64,000 nucleotides of DNA from Ectobacillus funiculus (GCF_004138295.1 NZ_SCFM01000007.1:124001-188000); one strand, 5' to 3'. Positions 43,842 to 53,581 are shown, numbered from the stretch's first letter. Program-made: numbers and translations. Notes: a model not told the origin generated them from the letters alone.

Positions 43842-45023
43842 TCAACCCCCACTTTTAGAATGATGAACAGCTCCTCTATAAACACGAATTGTATTTTCTG
43901 CTATTGTTGTCCAATTGTATTTTTGCAAAACGTATTCCCTTCCATTTTCCGCTATTCTCGTTGCTTCCTTTGGATTTGTGACAATACGTTCAATCTGCTC
44001 TATTAAGCTCCCTACATCCCCAGGGTGCATCTTAAAGCCATTCTCACTATGAATGACAATCTCGCTTAAGCCCCCTACATCGGATACGATGGTTGGCTTT
44101 GCGGCCAGCATTCCTTCCAATGCTACGATGCCAAACGGCTCGTATAGGCTCGGAACGAGTACAATATCACTTTCCTGCAAAAACGCCCTTTGCTCCTCCT
44201 CGCTTATATGACCGACAAAGGAAATCACGTGTCCAAGCCCTCTTTCTGTAACGACTGAACGATAATAATCCAGCATAGGCCCTTTTCCCGCAACAATAAA
44301 CATTAAACAAGAATAGCGTTTAGAAAGTTCAGGAGCGGCATCAATGACCGTTTGAAATCCTTTTTCATTTACAATGCGTCCAATTGAGAAAACAATGATC
44401 CGATCTTGCAGTGCATATGTGTTTCGTACACTTTGCCCCATGCTTAATTTAAAAAAGTTTGTATCAATTCCATTTGGAAATATGGCAATTTTAGACGGAG
44501 ATGCATCTAAAATCAGCTCAATCTCATGCTTCATATATGTGCTGCATACGATTAAAACATCGGATTCTTTTACAAGTTCTTTTTCTGTCATATGTATTTC
44601 ATATTGGAGTGATGTATGAATCCCATTATTGCGTCCATGCTCTGTCGCATGAATTGTAGTGAGAAGAGGGATGTGTTCCTGCCGCTTAATTGCTGTTGCG
44701 GCGCTGCATACGAGCCAATCATGTGCATGAATGAGGTCAAATGAAACTTCCTTACACAAAACCTGCGCATATTGCACAATTGCCTTGTTTAAGCCATCAA
44801 TCCACGTATAAAAGTCTGCACGATTGTCATAGTGACTTTTCACACGATGTACATGTACATGATTAATTTGTTCATAAAACTTGAAGTCATCTACATGTGT
44901 AGTAATGACATGAACCGTATGACCTTTTGCAGCCACTGCCTTAGAAAGCTCATATACATGTCTTCCAAGACCGCCCACAAGCATTGGAGGATATTCCCAC
45001 GCCAACAGAAGAATTTGCAACAC
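43842..45023 (-). CDS. GT4 glycosyltransferase (glycogen-synthase-like)
   Basis: 393 residues. QILLLAWEYPPMLVGGLGRH is the acceptor-side loop of starch/glycogen-synthase-like GT4 enzymes; VIDAAPELSKR, VAGKGPMLDYY, and the donor-site motif EPFGIVALEGMLAAKPTIVS with the E-x7-E pair near 290-298. It retains GDP- or UDP-sugar specificity that cannot be read from sequence. The nucleotidyltransferase gene starts six bases after its end, so these two probably make and use one sugar nucleotide. A 270-bp gap with a terminator separates them from phoU. Confidence 0.85.
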   Translation of the reverse strand: MLQILLLAWEYPPMLVGGLGRHVYELSKAVAAKGHTVHVITTHVDDFKFYEQINHVHVHRVKSHYDNRADFYTWIDGLNKAIVQYAQVLCKEVSFDLIHAHDWLVCSAATAIKRQEHIPLLTTIHATEHGRNNGIHTSLQYEIHMTEKELVKESDVLIVCSTYMKHEIELILDASPSKIAIFPNGIDTNFFKLSMGQSVRNTYALQDRIIVFSIGRIVNEKGFQTVIDAAPELSKRYSCLMFIVAGKGPMLDYYRSVVTERGLGHVISFVGHISEEEQRAFLQESDIVLVPSLYEPFGIVALEGMLAAKPTIVSDVGGLSEIVIHSENGFKMHPGDVGSLIEQIERIVTNPKEATRIAENGREYVLQKYNWTTIAENTIRVYRGAVHHSKSGG

Positions 45024-45191
45024 TTTTCTACTTCCCTCCTGTCTCTACTAAAAGAGACTTATCTAATTATATAGACGTTGTAAGCACTTTCATGACAATA
45101 GTCAGAATAAATGGAATTCTCAATAAAATGATACCACCTGTGAATAAGAGTGACAACGTTGTAATTTGTCTAATTTTGGAACATAGCAAAT

Positions 45192-45246
45192 AAAAAATCT
45201 GTATACCAGCAAAAAAACAAATTTCTGCTGATATACAGATTTTTTT
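45192..45246 (-). terminator. terminator of the pst-phoU operon
   Basis: AAAAAATCTGTATA-C-CAGCA pairs with TGCTG-A-TATACAGATTTTTT around an AT-rich loop. Confidence 0.88.
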
Positions 45247-45291
45247 GTTATATGATCACGGAGAATCTAAAGAGAGACCCATTCCTTCTTT

Positions 45292-45948
45292 TTACTCATT
45301 CAGTAAATAGTGCTTCCCTTTAACAAGATAAAACACATTTTCTGCAATATTTGTGATATGATCGGCAACACGTTCAATGTAGCGGGCAATCAAAGACATT
45401 TGTGTAATTTGTGCAATTTCCTGTGGATGCTCCGGAATATAGGCAATAAACTCCCGAATAGATTTTCCGTATAATTCGTCCACTGTATCGTCCATTTCTG
45501 CTACCTGCTTTGCTAATGTTAAATCTTCCTCTTTATAAGCTTGCATGACAGTAGATAACATTTCATAGGCATTTTGAAACATAGTCTCTAGATCTTCAAG
45601 TGTAACAGCCCGCTCTTTTTCGCCAAGACGAATTGTGGACTTCGCAATGTTCACTGCATGGTCGGCAATTCGTTCTAAATCTGTTGCAATTTTAATAGAT
45701 ACAAAAATCCGTCTTAAATCAACAGCAACGGGCTGCTGCTTTGTAATGAGCATTAATGCAAAATCGTTAATTTCTTCTTCCAAATCATCTGCCCGCTGAT
45801 CATCATCGATAACTTGCAGCGCCAGTTCAATGTTTTTTGAACGTAAACCATTCATTGCTGTATTAAGAGCTTCCTTCGCTAATTCGCCCAGCTCCATAAC
45901 TTTATCCTGTAGTGTATCTAAGTCGAAGTGAAACTGTCCACGTACCAC
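45292..45948 (-). CDS. phoU: phosphate signalling protein PhoU
   Basis: 218 residues from GTG 45948 (GGAGG eight bases upstream), beginning VVRGQFHFDLDTLQDKVMEL; the open frame continues 40 codons into pstB but without signals. Two PhoU repeats of three helices each, with the metal-binding motifs EEEINDFAL and DLERIADHAVNIA, then YIERVADHITNIAE. PhoU moderates Pst transport and signalling to the Pho sensor kinase. B. subtilis lacks it in its pst operon; its presence here is closer to the B. cereus group. Confidence 0.92.
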   Translation of the reverse strand: MVRGQFHFDLDTLQDKVMELGELAKEALNTAMNGLRSKNIELALQVIDDDQRADDLEEEINDFALMLITKQQPVAVDLRRIFVSIKIATDLERIADHAVNIAKSTIRLGEKERAVTLEDLETMFQNAYEMLSTVMQAYKEEDLTLAKQVAEMDDTVDELYGKSIREFIAYIPEHPQEIAQITQMSLIARYIERVADHITNIAENVFYLVKGKHYLLNE

Positions 45949-45976
45949 CTTACCTGCCTCCTTGACGGTGAAAGTA

Positions 45977-46792
45977 TCAACCGAAACGTCCTGTAATGTA
46001 ATCCTCTGTTCTCTTGTCCTTTGGTGTTGTAAACAATTGATTTGTATTTGTATACTCGACAACTTCACCGCTTAAGAAAAATGCTGTACGATCAGAAACG
46101 CGAGCTGCCTGCTGCATATTATGTGTAACAATTACGATGCTAAAGTTCTTTTTCAGCTCTTGAATCAATTCTTCTACCTTTAACGTAGAAATAGGGTCTA
46201 ACGCTGATGTTGGTTCATCCATCAAAATCACATCCGGCTCAATTGCCAAGCAGCGTGCAATACATACGCGCTGCTGCTGTCCGCCCGATAAACCATATGC
46301 GCTATCATGAAGACGATCCTTCAACTCATCCCAAATCGCTGCACCACGCAGGCTTTTTTCCACAATTTCATCGAGCTGCTTCTTATCACGAATACCATGA
46401 ATCTTCGGACCGTATGCAATGTTCTCATAAATGGATTTTGGGAACGGATTCGGCTTTTGGAACACCATTCCTACGTGAGTACGCAGCTCTTCGACATGAT
46501 AGGACTTATCGAAGATATTTCGTCCGCGATATTGAATCTCTCCCGTTGTACGAACAATCGGCACTAGCTCAACCATCCGGTTTAATGTTTTTAAATAAGT
46601 AGATTTTCCGCATCCGCTCGGTCCGATAATTGCTGTTACTTCATTTTCATAAATGCTGAAATCAATATCCTTTAGCGCATGATCTTCCCCATACCAAAGA
46701 TTTAGTTTTTTCGTATCGAACACGATATTTTTCGGTGTCTCTATTTTTGTCGTCTCACCTTTTACTTTTACATTTATAGCAGTAGCTACCAT
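45977..46792 (-). CDS. pstB: phosphate ABC transporter ATPase PstB
   Basis: 271 residues from ATG 46792 (GGGGG eight bases upstream). [20 protein letters not shown], Walker [10 protein letters not shown], the PstB-specific KTLNRM, Q-loop [10 protein letters not shown], signature LSGGQQQR, Walker [13 protein letters not shown]. Drives phosphate uptake with PstA and PstC. Only one pstB is present, while B. subtilis has two. Confidence 0.96.
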   Translation of the reverse strand: MVATAINVKVKGETTKIETPKNIVFDTKKLNLWYGEDHALKDIDFSIYENEVTAIIGPSGCGKSTYLKTLNRMVELVPIVRTTGEIQYRGRNIFDKSYHVEELRTHVGMVFQKPNPFPKSIYENIAYGPKIHGIRDKKQLDEIVEKSLRGAAIWDELKDRLHDSAYGLSGGQQQRVCIARCLAIEPDVILMDEPTSALDPISTLKVEELIQELKKNFSIVIVTHNMQQAARVSDRTAFFLSGEVVEYTNTNQLFTTPKDKRTEDYITGRFG

Positions 46793-46823
46793 TTTGAATT
46801 CCCCCTTCATCCATTTCTAACAG

Positions 46824-47702
46824 TCAATATCTTTTTTGCTTTCGGTTTCTTAGCAGTACAGCAATGGCGTTCATTGCGAGTAATAAAGCGAGCAGTACAA
46901 GAATTCCCGCGGCTGCTACAGAATGAAATTCCTCCTGCGGCCTGCTCATCCAATTAAAAATTTGAATAGGCAAAACGGTAAAGCCCTCCAGCGGATTAAC
47001 AGGTATATAATGAATAAAAGCAAGCGCTCCAATTACGAGCAAAGGAGCCGCCTCTCCCACCGCGCGGGACAAGGACAGGATGCATCCTGTCAATATGCCC
47101 GGAAACGCTGCAGGGATTACAACAGATCGCAGCGTTCGCCACTTTGTAGCACCAAGCGCATAAGAGGCCTCCTGCAAGGAACGCGATACGGACCGCAATG
47201 CCTCCTGTGATGCTACTACGATGGTGGGAAGTACGAGTAAGCTCATCGTCAATCCGCCTGCTAACAGACTTTGCCCTAAACCCAGGCCATATACAAAAAC
47301 GGTTAATCCGAGCAATCCAAAGACGATGGATGGAACACCAGCAAGAGTATGAATATTTAACTCAACAAACCTTGTAAATGCCGTTCTTGGAGCATATTCC
47401 TCCAAATATAATGCTGTTCCGACTCCGAGCAATAAGGAAACAGGGGTTACAATTGACATTAATGCTATTGTTCCCCAAAGAGCAGCAGCAATACCGGCAT
47501 CCTCTGGTCTTCGTGACGAGAAATGTGTCACAAAGCCAAAATCTATATAAGAAATCCCTTGCTTCACAATTTGATATATCAGAAGCAGTAAAATCAGCAA
47601 TGAGGCTACAGTAGCCAATACAAATAACAATCGCTGCAGCACATCGATTCGAAACCGTCTCTTCATCCGCTTCTGCATTGCTTTATGATCCAGCATATTC
47701 AC
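46824..47702 (-). CDS. pstA: phosphate ABC transporter permease PstA
   Basis: 292 residues from GTG 47702, overlapping pstC by four bases (GTGA), with GGGGGG five bases upstream. Six membrane helices; the permease loop SLQEASYALGATKWRTLRSV at about 185-205. Forms the membrane channel with PstC. Confidence 0.94.
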   Translation of the reverse strand: MNMLDHKAMQKRMKRRFRIDVLQRLLFVLATVASLLILLLLIYQIVKQGISYIDFGFVTHFSSRRPEDAGIAAALWGTIALMSIVTPVSLLLGVGTALYLEEYAPRTAFTRFVELNIHTLAGVPSIVFGLLGLTVFVYGLGLGQSLLAGGLTMSLLVLPTIVVASQEALRSVSRSLQEASYALGATKWRTLRSVVIPAAFPGILTGCILSLSRAVGEAAPLLVIGALAFIHYIPVNPLEGFTVLPIQIFNWMSRPQEEFHSVAAAGILVLLALLLAMNAIAVLLRNRKQKRY

Positions 47703-48655
47703 GAATAGCCCCCCTTAAAGCGACGAGCGATGTGACGGGCAGCCATATTCATAAAGAATGTAAAGATAAACAGCACACTCCCCACCGCATACATGCTGTA
47801 ATAAGCAATCGTGCCATGTGGTGCATCTCCAAGGCTGACCTGCACAATATATGCCGTTAAAGTCTGAATCGACTGCATCGGATTTATAGACAACACGGGT
47901 GTCGCTCCCCCAGCGATGACAACAATCATCGTCTCCCCCATTGCGCGGGAAACAGCGAGCACAATGGAAGCGAGAATGCCTGACAAAGCAGATGGCAGCA
48001 CAACTCTAACAGTTGTTTCAAAGCGCGTAGCTCCCAGGCCGAGTGAACCTTCTCGAAAGGAAGACGGAACCGCATGGATCGCATCCTCTGAAAGAGAAGC
48101 AATTGTCGGAATAAGCATAATCCCAATGACAATGCCTGGACTTAGGGCATTAAAGAATTGCAGTTTTGGAATGATGGTTTGCAGCATAGGTGTAACGAAT
48201 GTTAGTGCAAAAAATCCGTACACGATCGTCGGAATCCCTGCCAAAATCTCTAACAGAGGCTTAATAATCCTTCTGAGCCTATCCGAAGCATATTCGCTCA
48301 AATATACAGCACATCCCAGACCAATTGGAATAGCTACCATCATTGCGATAGCCGTCACGAGAAACGTACCGCATACAAGAGGAAGTATGCCGTATTGCGC
48401 ATTTGTTCGAAAAAATGGCAGCCACTCTTTTCCTGTTACAAAATGGATAATCGATATGTGCTGAAAAAAAACTGTCGTTTCCGTTGCAAGCGTCCAGACA
48501 ATCCCAATCGTTGTTAGGATCGATAGGCTTGCCGCGGTAAACAACAAAACTGGAACCGCTTTGCTGAGCAGCTGTTCTTTTCTGTGATGTTTGCGGTTAC
48601 GCTGAATAAGCATACGAACCGAACCGACAGAACGACTGCGTTTGGACAAAGCCAA
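47699..48655 (-). CDS. pstC: phosphate ABC transporter permease PstC
   Basis: 318 residues, probable TTG start at 48655 (GGGG nine bases upstream). Cytoplasmic basic N-terminus, six helices, permease loop SSFREGSLGLGATRFETTV. Partner of PstA. A repeat copy of 128 bp lies between pstS and pstC, so the natural intergenic linkage has been changed. Confidence 0.93.
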   Translation of the reverse strand: MALSKRSRSVGSVRMLIQRNRKHHRKEQLLSKAVPVLLFTAASLSILTTIGIVWTLATETTVFFQHISIIHFVTGKEWLPFFRTNAQYGILPLVCGTFLVTAIAMMVAIPIGLGCAVYLSEYASDRLRRIIKPLLEILAGIPTIVYGFFALTFVTPMLQTIIPKLQFFNALSPGIVIGIMLIPTIASLSEDAIHAVPSSFREGSLGLGATRFETTVRVVLPSALSGILASIVLAVSRAMGETMIVVIAGGATPVLSINPMQSIQTLTAYIVQVSLGDAPHGTIAYYSMYAVGSVLFIFTFFMNMAARHIARRFKGGYS

Positions 48656-48708
48656 AGATGAAAACCCCTTTCCATCCTCCAGACAAGATTATGTTTTTTC
48701 TCTCTTTA

Positions 48709-48836
48709 CACTGTAAGAAAGTATAAATTTCCAGCTAGAAGCTAACTCGACATAGTCGGAAATTTTAGGAATACAGTATAAGTGCAACTAGGCCTCTCTC
48801 TTCGCCTAACGGCTCGCCAATCAGCGAGTTTTCTTT
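48709..48836 (-). repeat. structured repeat between pstS and pstC, overlapping the pstS stop
   Basis: Complete unit: ACTGTAAGAAAGTATAAATT, TCCAGCTAGAAGCTAACTCG, GTCGGAAATTTTAGGAATAC, CTAGGCCTCTCTCTTCGCC, then CTCGCCAATCAGCGAGTTTT. The last residues of PstS (IKKTR) and its TGA are encoded by AAAGAAAACTCGCTGA of this copy. Confidence 0.95.
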
Positions 48837-49738
48837 ATTTCATCCAATCGCCGCAGCTGCTGTTCATACTTTTGGCGCGGCAGCTGTACATAGCCAACCT
48901 CTTCCGCAAGCTGTCCGCCATACCGGAAAGCAAAACGCAGATAATCGTACACGCATTCCTTTTCACGGATCGATGCTTTGTTTACATACATGTAAAGCGG
49001 ACGGGAAAGAGGTTTATATCGACCGGATTGAATCGTGTCCTTCGCAGGCAGCACTCCATTTACAGCCACCGCCCTCACCTTTTGCTCATTTAAGGAGTAG
49101 TATGCAAATCCTAAAAAAGCGATGGCATACGGATCACTCATGACTCCTCTGACAAGCACATTATCATCCTCTGAAAATGTAGCAAACCTTGTCATGTCGC
49201 GTTCTCCTAAAATGGTTTCCTGAAAGTAGTCGTATGTCCCGGAATCAATGCCTGGTGCGTAAAAGTGAATTGGCTGCTGCGGCCAGCTTGGATTAATATC
49301 AGACCATTTTTTTTGTTTGCCGCTTTCCGCCCAAAGCTGCTTCAGCTCGCTGTCTGTTATGTGCGTAAGCCAGGTATTGCGCTGATTGACAATAATGGTA
49401 AGCCCATCATACGCAATCGGAAACACAGCATATTGTATATCATTTTGTTTTGCAGCTTCCTGCTCTTCTCTTTTAATAGGGCGGGAGGCGTTAGTAATAT
49501 CTATTTCTCCTTTGATAAATCGATTGAATCCTCCCCCTGTGCCAGAGATACTAATGGGTGTTTTCACATAGGACTGCTGATGCGCATATTCTTCTGATAC
49601 GGCCTCCATAATCGGAAACACAGTAGAGGATCCGTCCATTGTCACACTTCCCCGTAAGTAGGGATTTGCATGCGCGTCGAACGCAAATACAGTACAAGCA
49701 AATAGCAAAGCAGCTATGCTTGTAAAGCCTGTTTTCAT
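48821..49738 (-). CDS. pstS: phosphate-binding protein PstS
   Basis: 305 residues. Signal sequence MKTGFTSIAALLFACTVFAF; the Cys in LFAC could be a lipobox, or the signal may be cut after DAHA. Phosphate-binding features: VTMDGSSTVFPI, ISGTGGGFNRFIKGEIDI, NASRP, DSGTYDYF. Captures phosphate outside the cell for PstCAB. The final residues are encoded by an inserted repeat, so the C-terminus is longer or shorter than ancestral. Start ATG has GGGAGGAAG upstream. A Pho-box promoter precedes it. Confidence 0.92.
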   Translation of the reverse strand: MKTGFTSIAALLFACTVFAFDAHANPYLRGSVTMDGSSTVFPIMEAVSEEYAHQQSYVKTPISISGTGGGFNRFIKGEIDITNASRPIKREEQEAAKQNDIQYAVFPIAYDGLTIIVNQRNTWLTHITDSELKQLWAESGKQKKWSDINPSWPQQPIHFYAPGIDSGTYDYFQETILGERDMTRFATFSEDDNVLVRGVMSDPYAIAFLGFAYYSLNEQKVRAVAVNGVLPAKDTIQSGRYKPLSRPLYMYVNKASIREKECVYDYLRFAFRYGGQLAEEVGYVQLPRQKYEQQLRRLDEIKKTR

Positions 49739-49755
49739 CGTTTCCTTCCTCCCAT

Positions 49756-49777
49756 AAAAGTCCTGCGCACAGGACTA
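49756..49777 (-). promoter_or_regulatory. 5' stem-loop of the pst transcript
   Basis: AGTCCTG-TGCG-CAGGACT then TTTT on the minus strand, between the -10 and the pstS ribosome site. It may protect the 5' end or attenuate transcription. Confidence 0.5.
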
Positions 49778-49788
49778 CACGAATAAGG

Positions 49789-49839
49789 ATAATACCTGAC
49801 TATTAATGCGGTTTTAACCCTTTGTAAATCTTTTGTAAA
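49789..49839 (-). promoter_or_regulatory. Pho-box promoter of pstS
   Basis: Three direct repeats at exact 11-bp steps on the minus strand: TTTACA (49834-49839), TTTACA (49823-49828), TTAAAA (49812-49817), matching PhoP boxes TT(A/T)A(C/T)A. A -10 TATTAT lies at 49789-49794, and no -35 is seen, as is usual for PhoP-activated promoters. Confidence 0.78.
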
Positions 49840-49918
49840 TGTCGACACCCTTCGATAAACACTGCACCTGTACAAGCAATCGGGCTATAGCTATATTATT
49901 ATATGAAGCTTGTCCAAA

Positions 49919-49957
49919 AAAAAGCACACAATTCCTTCGATGGAATTGTGTGCTTTT
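49919..49957 (-). terminator. terminator of pbpA
   Basis: AAAAGCACACAATTCC-TTCGAT-GGAATTGTGTGCTTTT, a perfect 16-bp stem. Confidence 0.92.
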
Positions 49958-50013
49958 TACTGTTTTTCGTCTAAAGTGAACTACAGAAGCGAAACAAGCG
50001 ATGCCTGCTCTTT

Positions 50014-52140
50014 TTATTGGTTCTCAGCTTCTGCTCCTGTTCCTGTTTCTCCGTATAGAGACGGACTTACTTCCATTGCGACTTCTTCCTTTTTCAACTG
50101 AAAATAGGCATCTAAAATACGGCTTCCTATTTTTTTGTTTACAGCATTTGAGTCATTTTTCATCCAAGGTACAACAACAGAAAATGCCACTTCCGGGTTC
50201 TCATCCGGCGCATAGCCGATTAATGTTAAGTTATAGACAGGCGTTGTTCGTAATGAATCGATAGGACCATCATAGAAGGTTTCAGCCGTTCCCGTTTTTC
50301 CAGCCGCCTTATATGCTGCATATGGCGCCTTCATAAACAGGGAAGCCCCCGTTCCACTTGGTGTTTGCATAACCATACGGAAGCCCTCCTGCACAACCTT
50401 CAGATAGCTGTCATCCATATCAATACGGTTCAGCACAACCGGTTCAGTTGATTCTACTACTTTTCCGATTTCCCCAGTCGTTGTGCTTGGTTCACGAATT
50501 TCCTTCATGATTTGCGGCTTAATACGGTAGCCTCCATTCGCAATCGTAGATACATATTGCGCGAGCTGCAGCGGTGTATAGGTATCATACTGGCCAATCG
50601 CAAGGTCCAATAGGAGACCTGGCTGGTCAGCTGTCCCTTTAAAGCCGCTTGATTCATTTGGCAAATCAATGCCCGTCGGTACACCAAGACCAAACTGGCT
50701 AAAATATAAGCGCATTGTATCAAAGGCCTTTTGTTTAATATCAAGAGTCCCGCCCGGTACATATTGTACGCCTGCAATATTCATCGCTGTTTTAAACATA
50801 AATACGTTGGAGGATTGTTGCAGCGCCGTCTGAATTCCAATACGTCCCATGTTCTTCCATGATTTTTTGACAGGAGTTCCTTTAATTTTGATCGGCTCAT
50901 CCACTAGCGTTGTATCCGGCTTAATGGCTCCTGTCTGCAAACCGGTCAGAACCGTCGCTCCTTTTACAGCAGATCCCATCGCATAGGAGCTTGTCATTGT
51001 GCCAAGCGCAAAGTCCTGTACTTCCTGCTTGCCGTCCTTGTTCACGAGCTGTTTGCCGGCCATGGATAATATCTCGCCATTTTTCGGGTTCATCATCACA
51101 ACAAATGCACGGTCGAGCATTGTCTCGCCTGTAGCCTTTGCAGCCTTCAGCTCTTCCTCAATAATCTGCTCTACCCGCTTTTGCAGCTCCATGTCCATTG
51201 TTAAGATTAAATCTTTTCCTCGGGATCCTTTGGAAACATAGATTGTATCTAAAATATTCCCCTTTTGATCCGTAACATTCTTCACTTCCGCCTTGGTGCC
51301 ATGCAGCATATCTTCATATTCTTGCTCAATATAGCTTTTTCCAACGCGGTCGTTGCGGTTATAATCGCGGACTAAATAGTAATTCAGCCGGTCTACTGGC
51401 AATCCTTCATCAGCGCTTGACACATTTCCAAGAACAGTCCGGAATAAATTGTCGTACGCATAATTTCGATCCCAATCTGTTGTTGTATCAACACCCGGCA
51501 GCTTGTCCAGATTTTCGCTGATTACCGCATACTCCTGAGGTGTCACATCTTTATTTTTAATAATTTGCGGTGTATTCGTATAGCCGCTATCCATTTGCCG
51601 TTTAATAGCTAAAACTTCTAACTGGGCCGGCGTCAACTCCTGCAGCTCGGCATCCGTAATTCGTGCCAGCTGCCGTTTATATACTTCAGCATCATCAATT
51701 TTTTTATCTTTAAGCTCTTGTCTATCTTTTGCTGTAATTTTCTTTTTAGCACGGTCCTCATTCAACAGCATCCAAAAATCTTTTTTATCACGCTCAGTGA
51801 TTTTATCAGTCGGCATGTCGATGAGCTGTGCCAACTGCTGCGCCACTTTCAAACGCTCCTCACTTGTGGATCCGCTCATTCTTGTATACGTAATCGTTCG
51901 CAGAGGCGTATTATCAACAACAATGCGATGATAGCGGTCATAAATTTTCCCGCGCGGTACCGCTGTACTTACTGTTACGTTCTCGGTACGCTCTACTTCC
52001 TTTTTATAATCCTCTCCGTATACAATCTGCACAACACCTAAGCGCAGGATAAGCGCTGAAAACATAACAAACACGAGAAAGAATAATAGATTTAATCGGA
52101 GCGGCACAGGACTTTTTTTCTTTTTCTGCTTCTTTTTCAT
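50014..52140 (-). CDS. pbpA: class B penicillin-binding protein (PBP2A-like)
   Basis: About 708 residues. N-terminal basic stretch KKKQKKKKSPVPLRLNL and one membrane helix, PBP dimerisation domain about 40-270 (VPRGKIYDR), transpeptidase domain from about 330 with catalytic SAVK (AMGSAVKGAT), SSN (LQQSSNVFM) and KTG (AAGKTGTAE). Crosslinks peptidoglycan during cell elongation. In B. subtilis pbpA also lies between pstS and yqgE. I place the start at ATG 52140, but ATG 52155 and 52194 are in frame and no start has a convincing ribosome site; GGAGGG at 52185 is inside the longest version. Confidence 0.92.
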   Translation of the reverse strand: MKKKQKKKKSPVPLRLNLLFFLVFVMFSALILRLGVVQIVYGEDYKKEVERTENVTVSTAVPRGKIYDRYHRIVVDNTPLRTITYTRMSGSTSEERLKVAQQLAQLIDMPTDKITERDKKDFWMLLNEDRAKKKITAKDRQELKDKKIDDAEVYKRQLARITDAELQELTPAQLEVLAIKRQMDSGYTNTPQIIKNKDVTPQEYAVISENLDKLPGVDTTTDWDRNYAYDNLFRTVLGNVSSADEGLPVDRLNYYLVRDYNRNDRVGKSYIEQEYEDMLHGTKAEVKNVTDQKGNILDTIYVSKGSRGKDLILTMDMELQKRVEQIIEEELKAAKATGETMLDRAFVVMMNPKNGEILSMAGKQLVNKDGKQEVQDFALGTMTSSYAMGSAVKGATVLTGLQTGAIKPDTTLVDEPIKIKGTPVKKSWKNMGRIGIQTALQQSSNVFMFKTAMNIAGVQYVPGGTLDIKQKAFDTMRLYFSQFGLGVPTGIDLPNESSGFKGTADQPGLLLDLAIGQYDTYTPLQLAQYVSTIANGGYRIKPQIMKEIREPSTTTGEIGKVVESTEPVVLNRIDMDDSYLKVVQEGFRMVMQTPSGTGASLFMKAPYAAYKAAGKTGTAETFYDGPIDSLRTTPVYNLTLIGYAPDENPEVAFSVVVPWMKNDSNAVNKKIGSRILDAYFQLKKEEVAMEVSPSLYGETGTGAEAENQ

Positions 52141-52238
52141 TCTTATAAGGGACATTCTTCTGAAAGAGCGATCTTCCCTTCTCCCTCCTTTCATTCAAAC
52201 GCAGCGCGATAGCTTTTAGAAGCAAGCGCCGGAAAAAG

Positions 52239-52262
52239 GGACACCTTGTAAGCAAGGTGTCC
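52239..52262 (-). terminator. terminator of yqgE
   Basis: GGACACCTTG-TAAG-CAAGGTGTCC followed by CTTTTTCC on the minus strand. Confidence 0.88.
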
Positions 52263-52300
52263 TCACGTAGTTCTTATTTTACCATAAAGCATGCGAGAAG

Positions 52301-53581
52301 TTAACCTTCCCCTTCCGTAAGTTCCTGCCTTGTTCGCGATACTTGCAGTCCTGGTTTCGGCTGCACTGTTGTCCCATACGCTACATTGCGAACTGTAAAA
52401 TATATAAGAAGATGTCCCATTCCTAAAATGCCAAGTAAAACGGGCAAGCTTTGCTGCGGCTGAAAAAAGCGAACAGCAATCAAAAAAGAGACGATAGAGC
52501 AAATTCTTCCAGCATTTAAGAATAGCTCGCGAACAACGATATACTCCACACGAAGCTCCTTTGCCTGACGAGCCTTGCCAATCACATCATATGTCATGGA
52601 CATATACGGCACGAGCAAAATAGGATAGGCAACGGCAATGCAGGCCGCATAAATAAGGAGCTTCGGATAGGTGACATCAATGATAACAAGATACACTCCT
52701 ACGTACAAAAGCAGGCCCCCAAGAAGAATTGCCTTTTTTCGATACGCATCCTTAATGAGGCGTGTTGCCAAATAGTAACAAAGAAATGAAATTGCTGAAC
52801 TGACAAGCCCAAACTTCCCGATGGCAAGCTCACTTCCCGTTGTTATGTACACATAGACCGAGATGACAAATACGAAAGTCCCTTCTCGAAGTCCTTGGAA
52901 AAAGTGAGCCAGCGTCACTCGGTTCCAGTTTCGATTATGCCGTCGTTCTCGAATAATTTTCACAAGCTCATATTTCCCTTCACACTCCCTGCGTGACAAA
53001 AAAAAGCTCATGACAATCGCAATAGTAAATAAGGTTAATGAAAGAATGAAAATAAAAGTATATCCATTCCATCTTTTCATGTGAGAAATCACATATCCGG
53101 CCAAAATAGGACCGATCATGCCAGCAAGTGATGTTAGCAGCCCTAGAAAGCCATTGAAAAAATCTCTCGTTTCCGGCTCTGTAATTTCAAATGTAAGTAA
53201 ATTAAATGCGAGCCAATAAAACCCATAGCCAATTCCAAGCATGCTTCCGATGAGTAAAATATATTGTGAGGCATTTGTTCCAGTCCATAAAACCGTAATA
53301 AAAAAAGCGGCAAGTGCGCTCATTCCTAAGCGCAAAATAATGATGCGATCCACATTTTTCGCCAGCTTCCCTGCACATGCGAACGTAATCGGCTGTGCTA
53401 TCACAACAGCTAAATTATACAATCCAATGTTCAGAAAATCCTTCGTTTGCTTCCAAATGTAGATGTTCACGAACGTATTGGATAACGAAATAGCTAATGT
53501 GTACAACCCGCCGATTGTTAACAGCAACACGAGATCACGGTTGATTTCCACATCTCCAATTAAATGCTTTGTTTTCATCAT
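52301..53581 (-). CDS. yqgE: MFS transporter YqgE
   Basis: 426 residues, 12 membrane helices. A hydrophobic start (LLLTIGGLYTLAISLSNTFV), the loop after helix 2 (KLAKNVDRIIILRLG), and the long cytoplasmic loop around SRRECEGKYELVKIIRERRH match the YqgE/YfkF group of major facilitator proteins. No substrate known. Conserved position between sodA and pbpA, as in B. subtilis. Confidence 0.88.
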   Translation of the reverse strand: MMKTKHLIGDVEINRDLVLLLTIGGLYTLAISLSNTFVNIYIWKQTKDFLNIGLYNLAVVIAQPITFACAGKLAKNVDRIIILRLGMSALAAFFITVLWTGTNASQYILLIGSMLGIGYGFYWLAFNLLTFEITEPETRDFFNGFLGLLTSLAGMIGPILAGYVISHMKRWNGYTFIFILSLTLFTIAIVMSFFLSRRECEGKYELVKIIRERRHNRNWNRVTLAHFFQGLREGTFVFVISVYVYITTGSELAIGKFGLVSSAISFLCYYLATRLIKDAYRKKAILLGGLLLYVGVYLVIIDVTYPKLLIYAACIAVAYPILLVPYMSMTYDVIGKARQAKELRVEYIVVRELFLNAGRICSIVSFLIAVRFFQPQQSLPVLLGILGMGHLLIYFTVRNVAYGTTVQPKPGLQVSRTRQELTEGEG

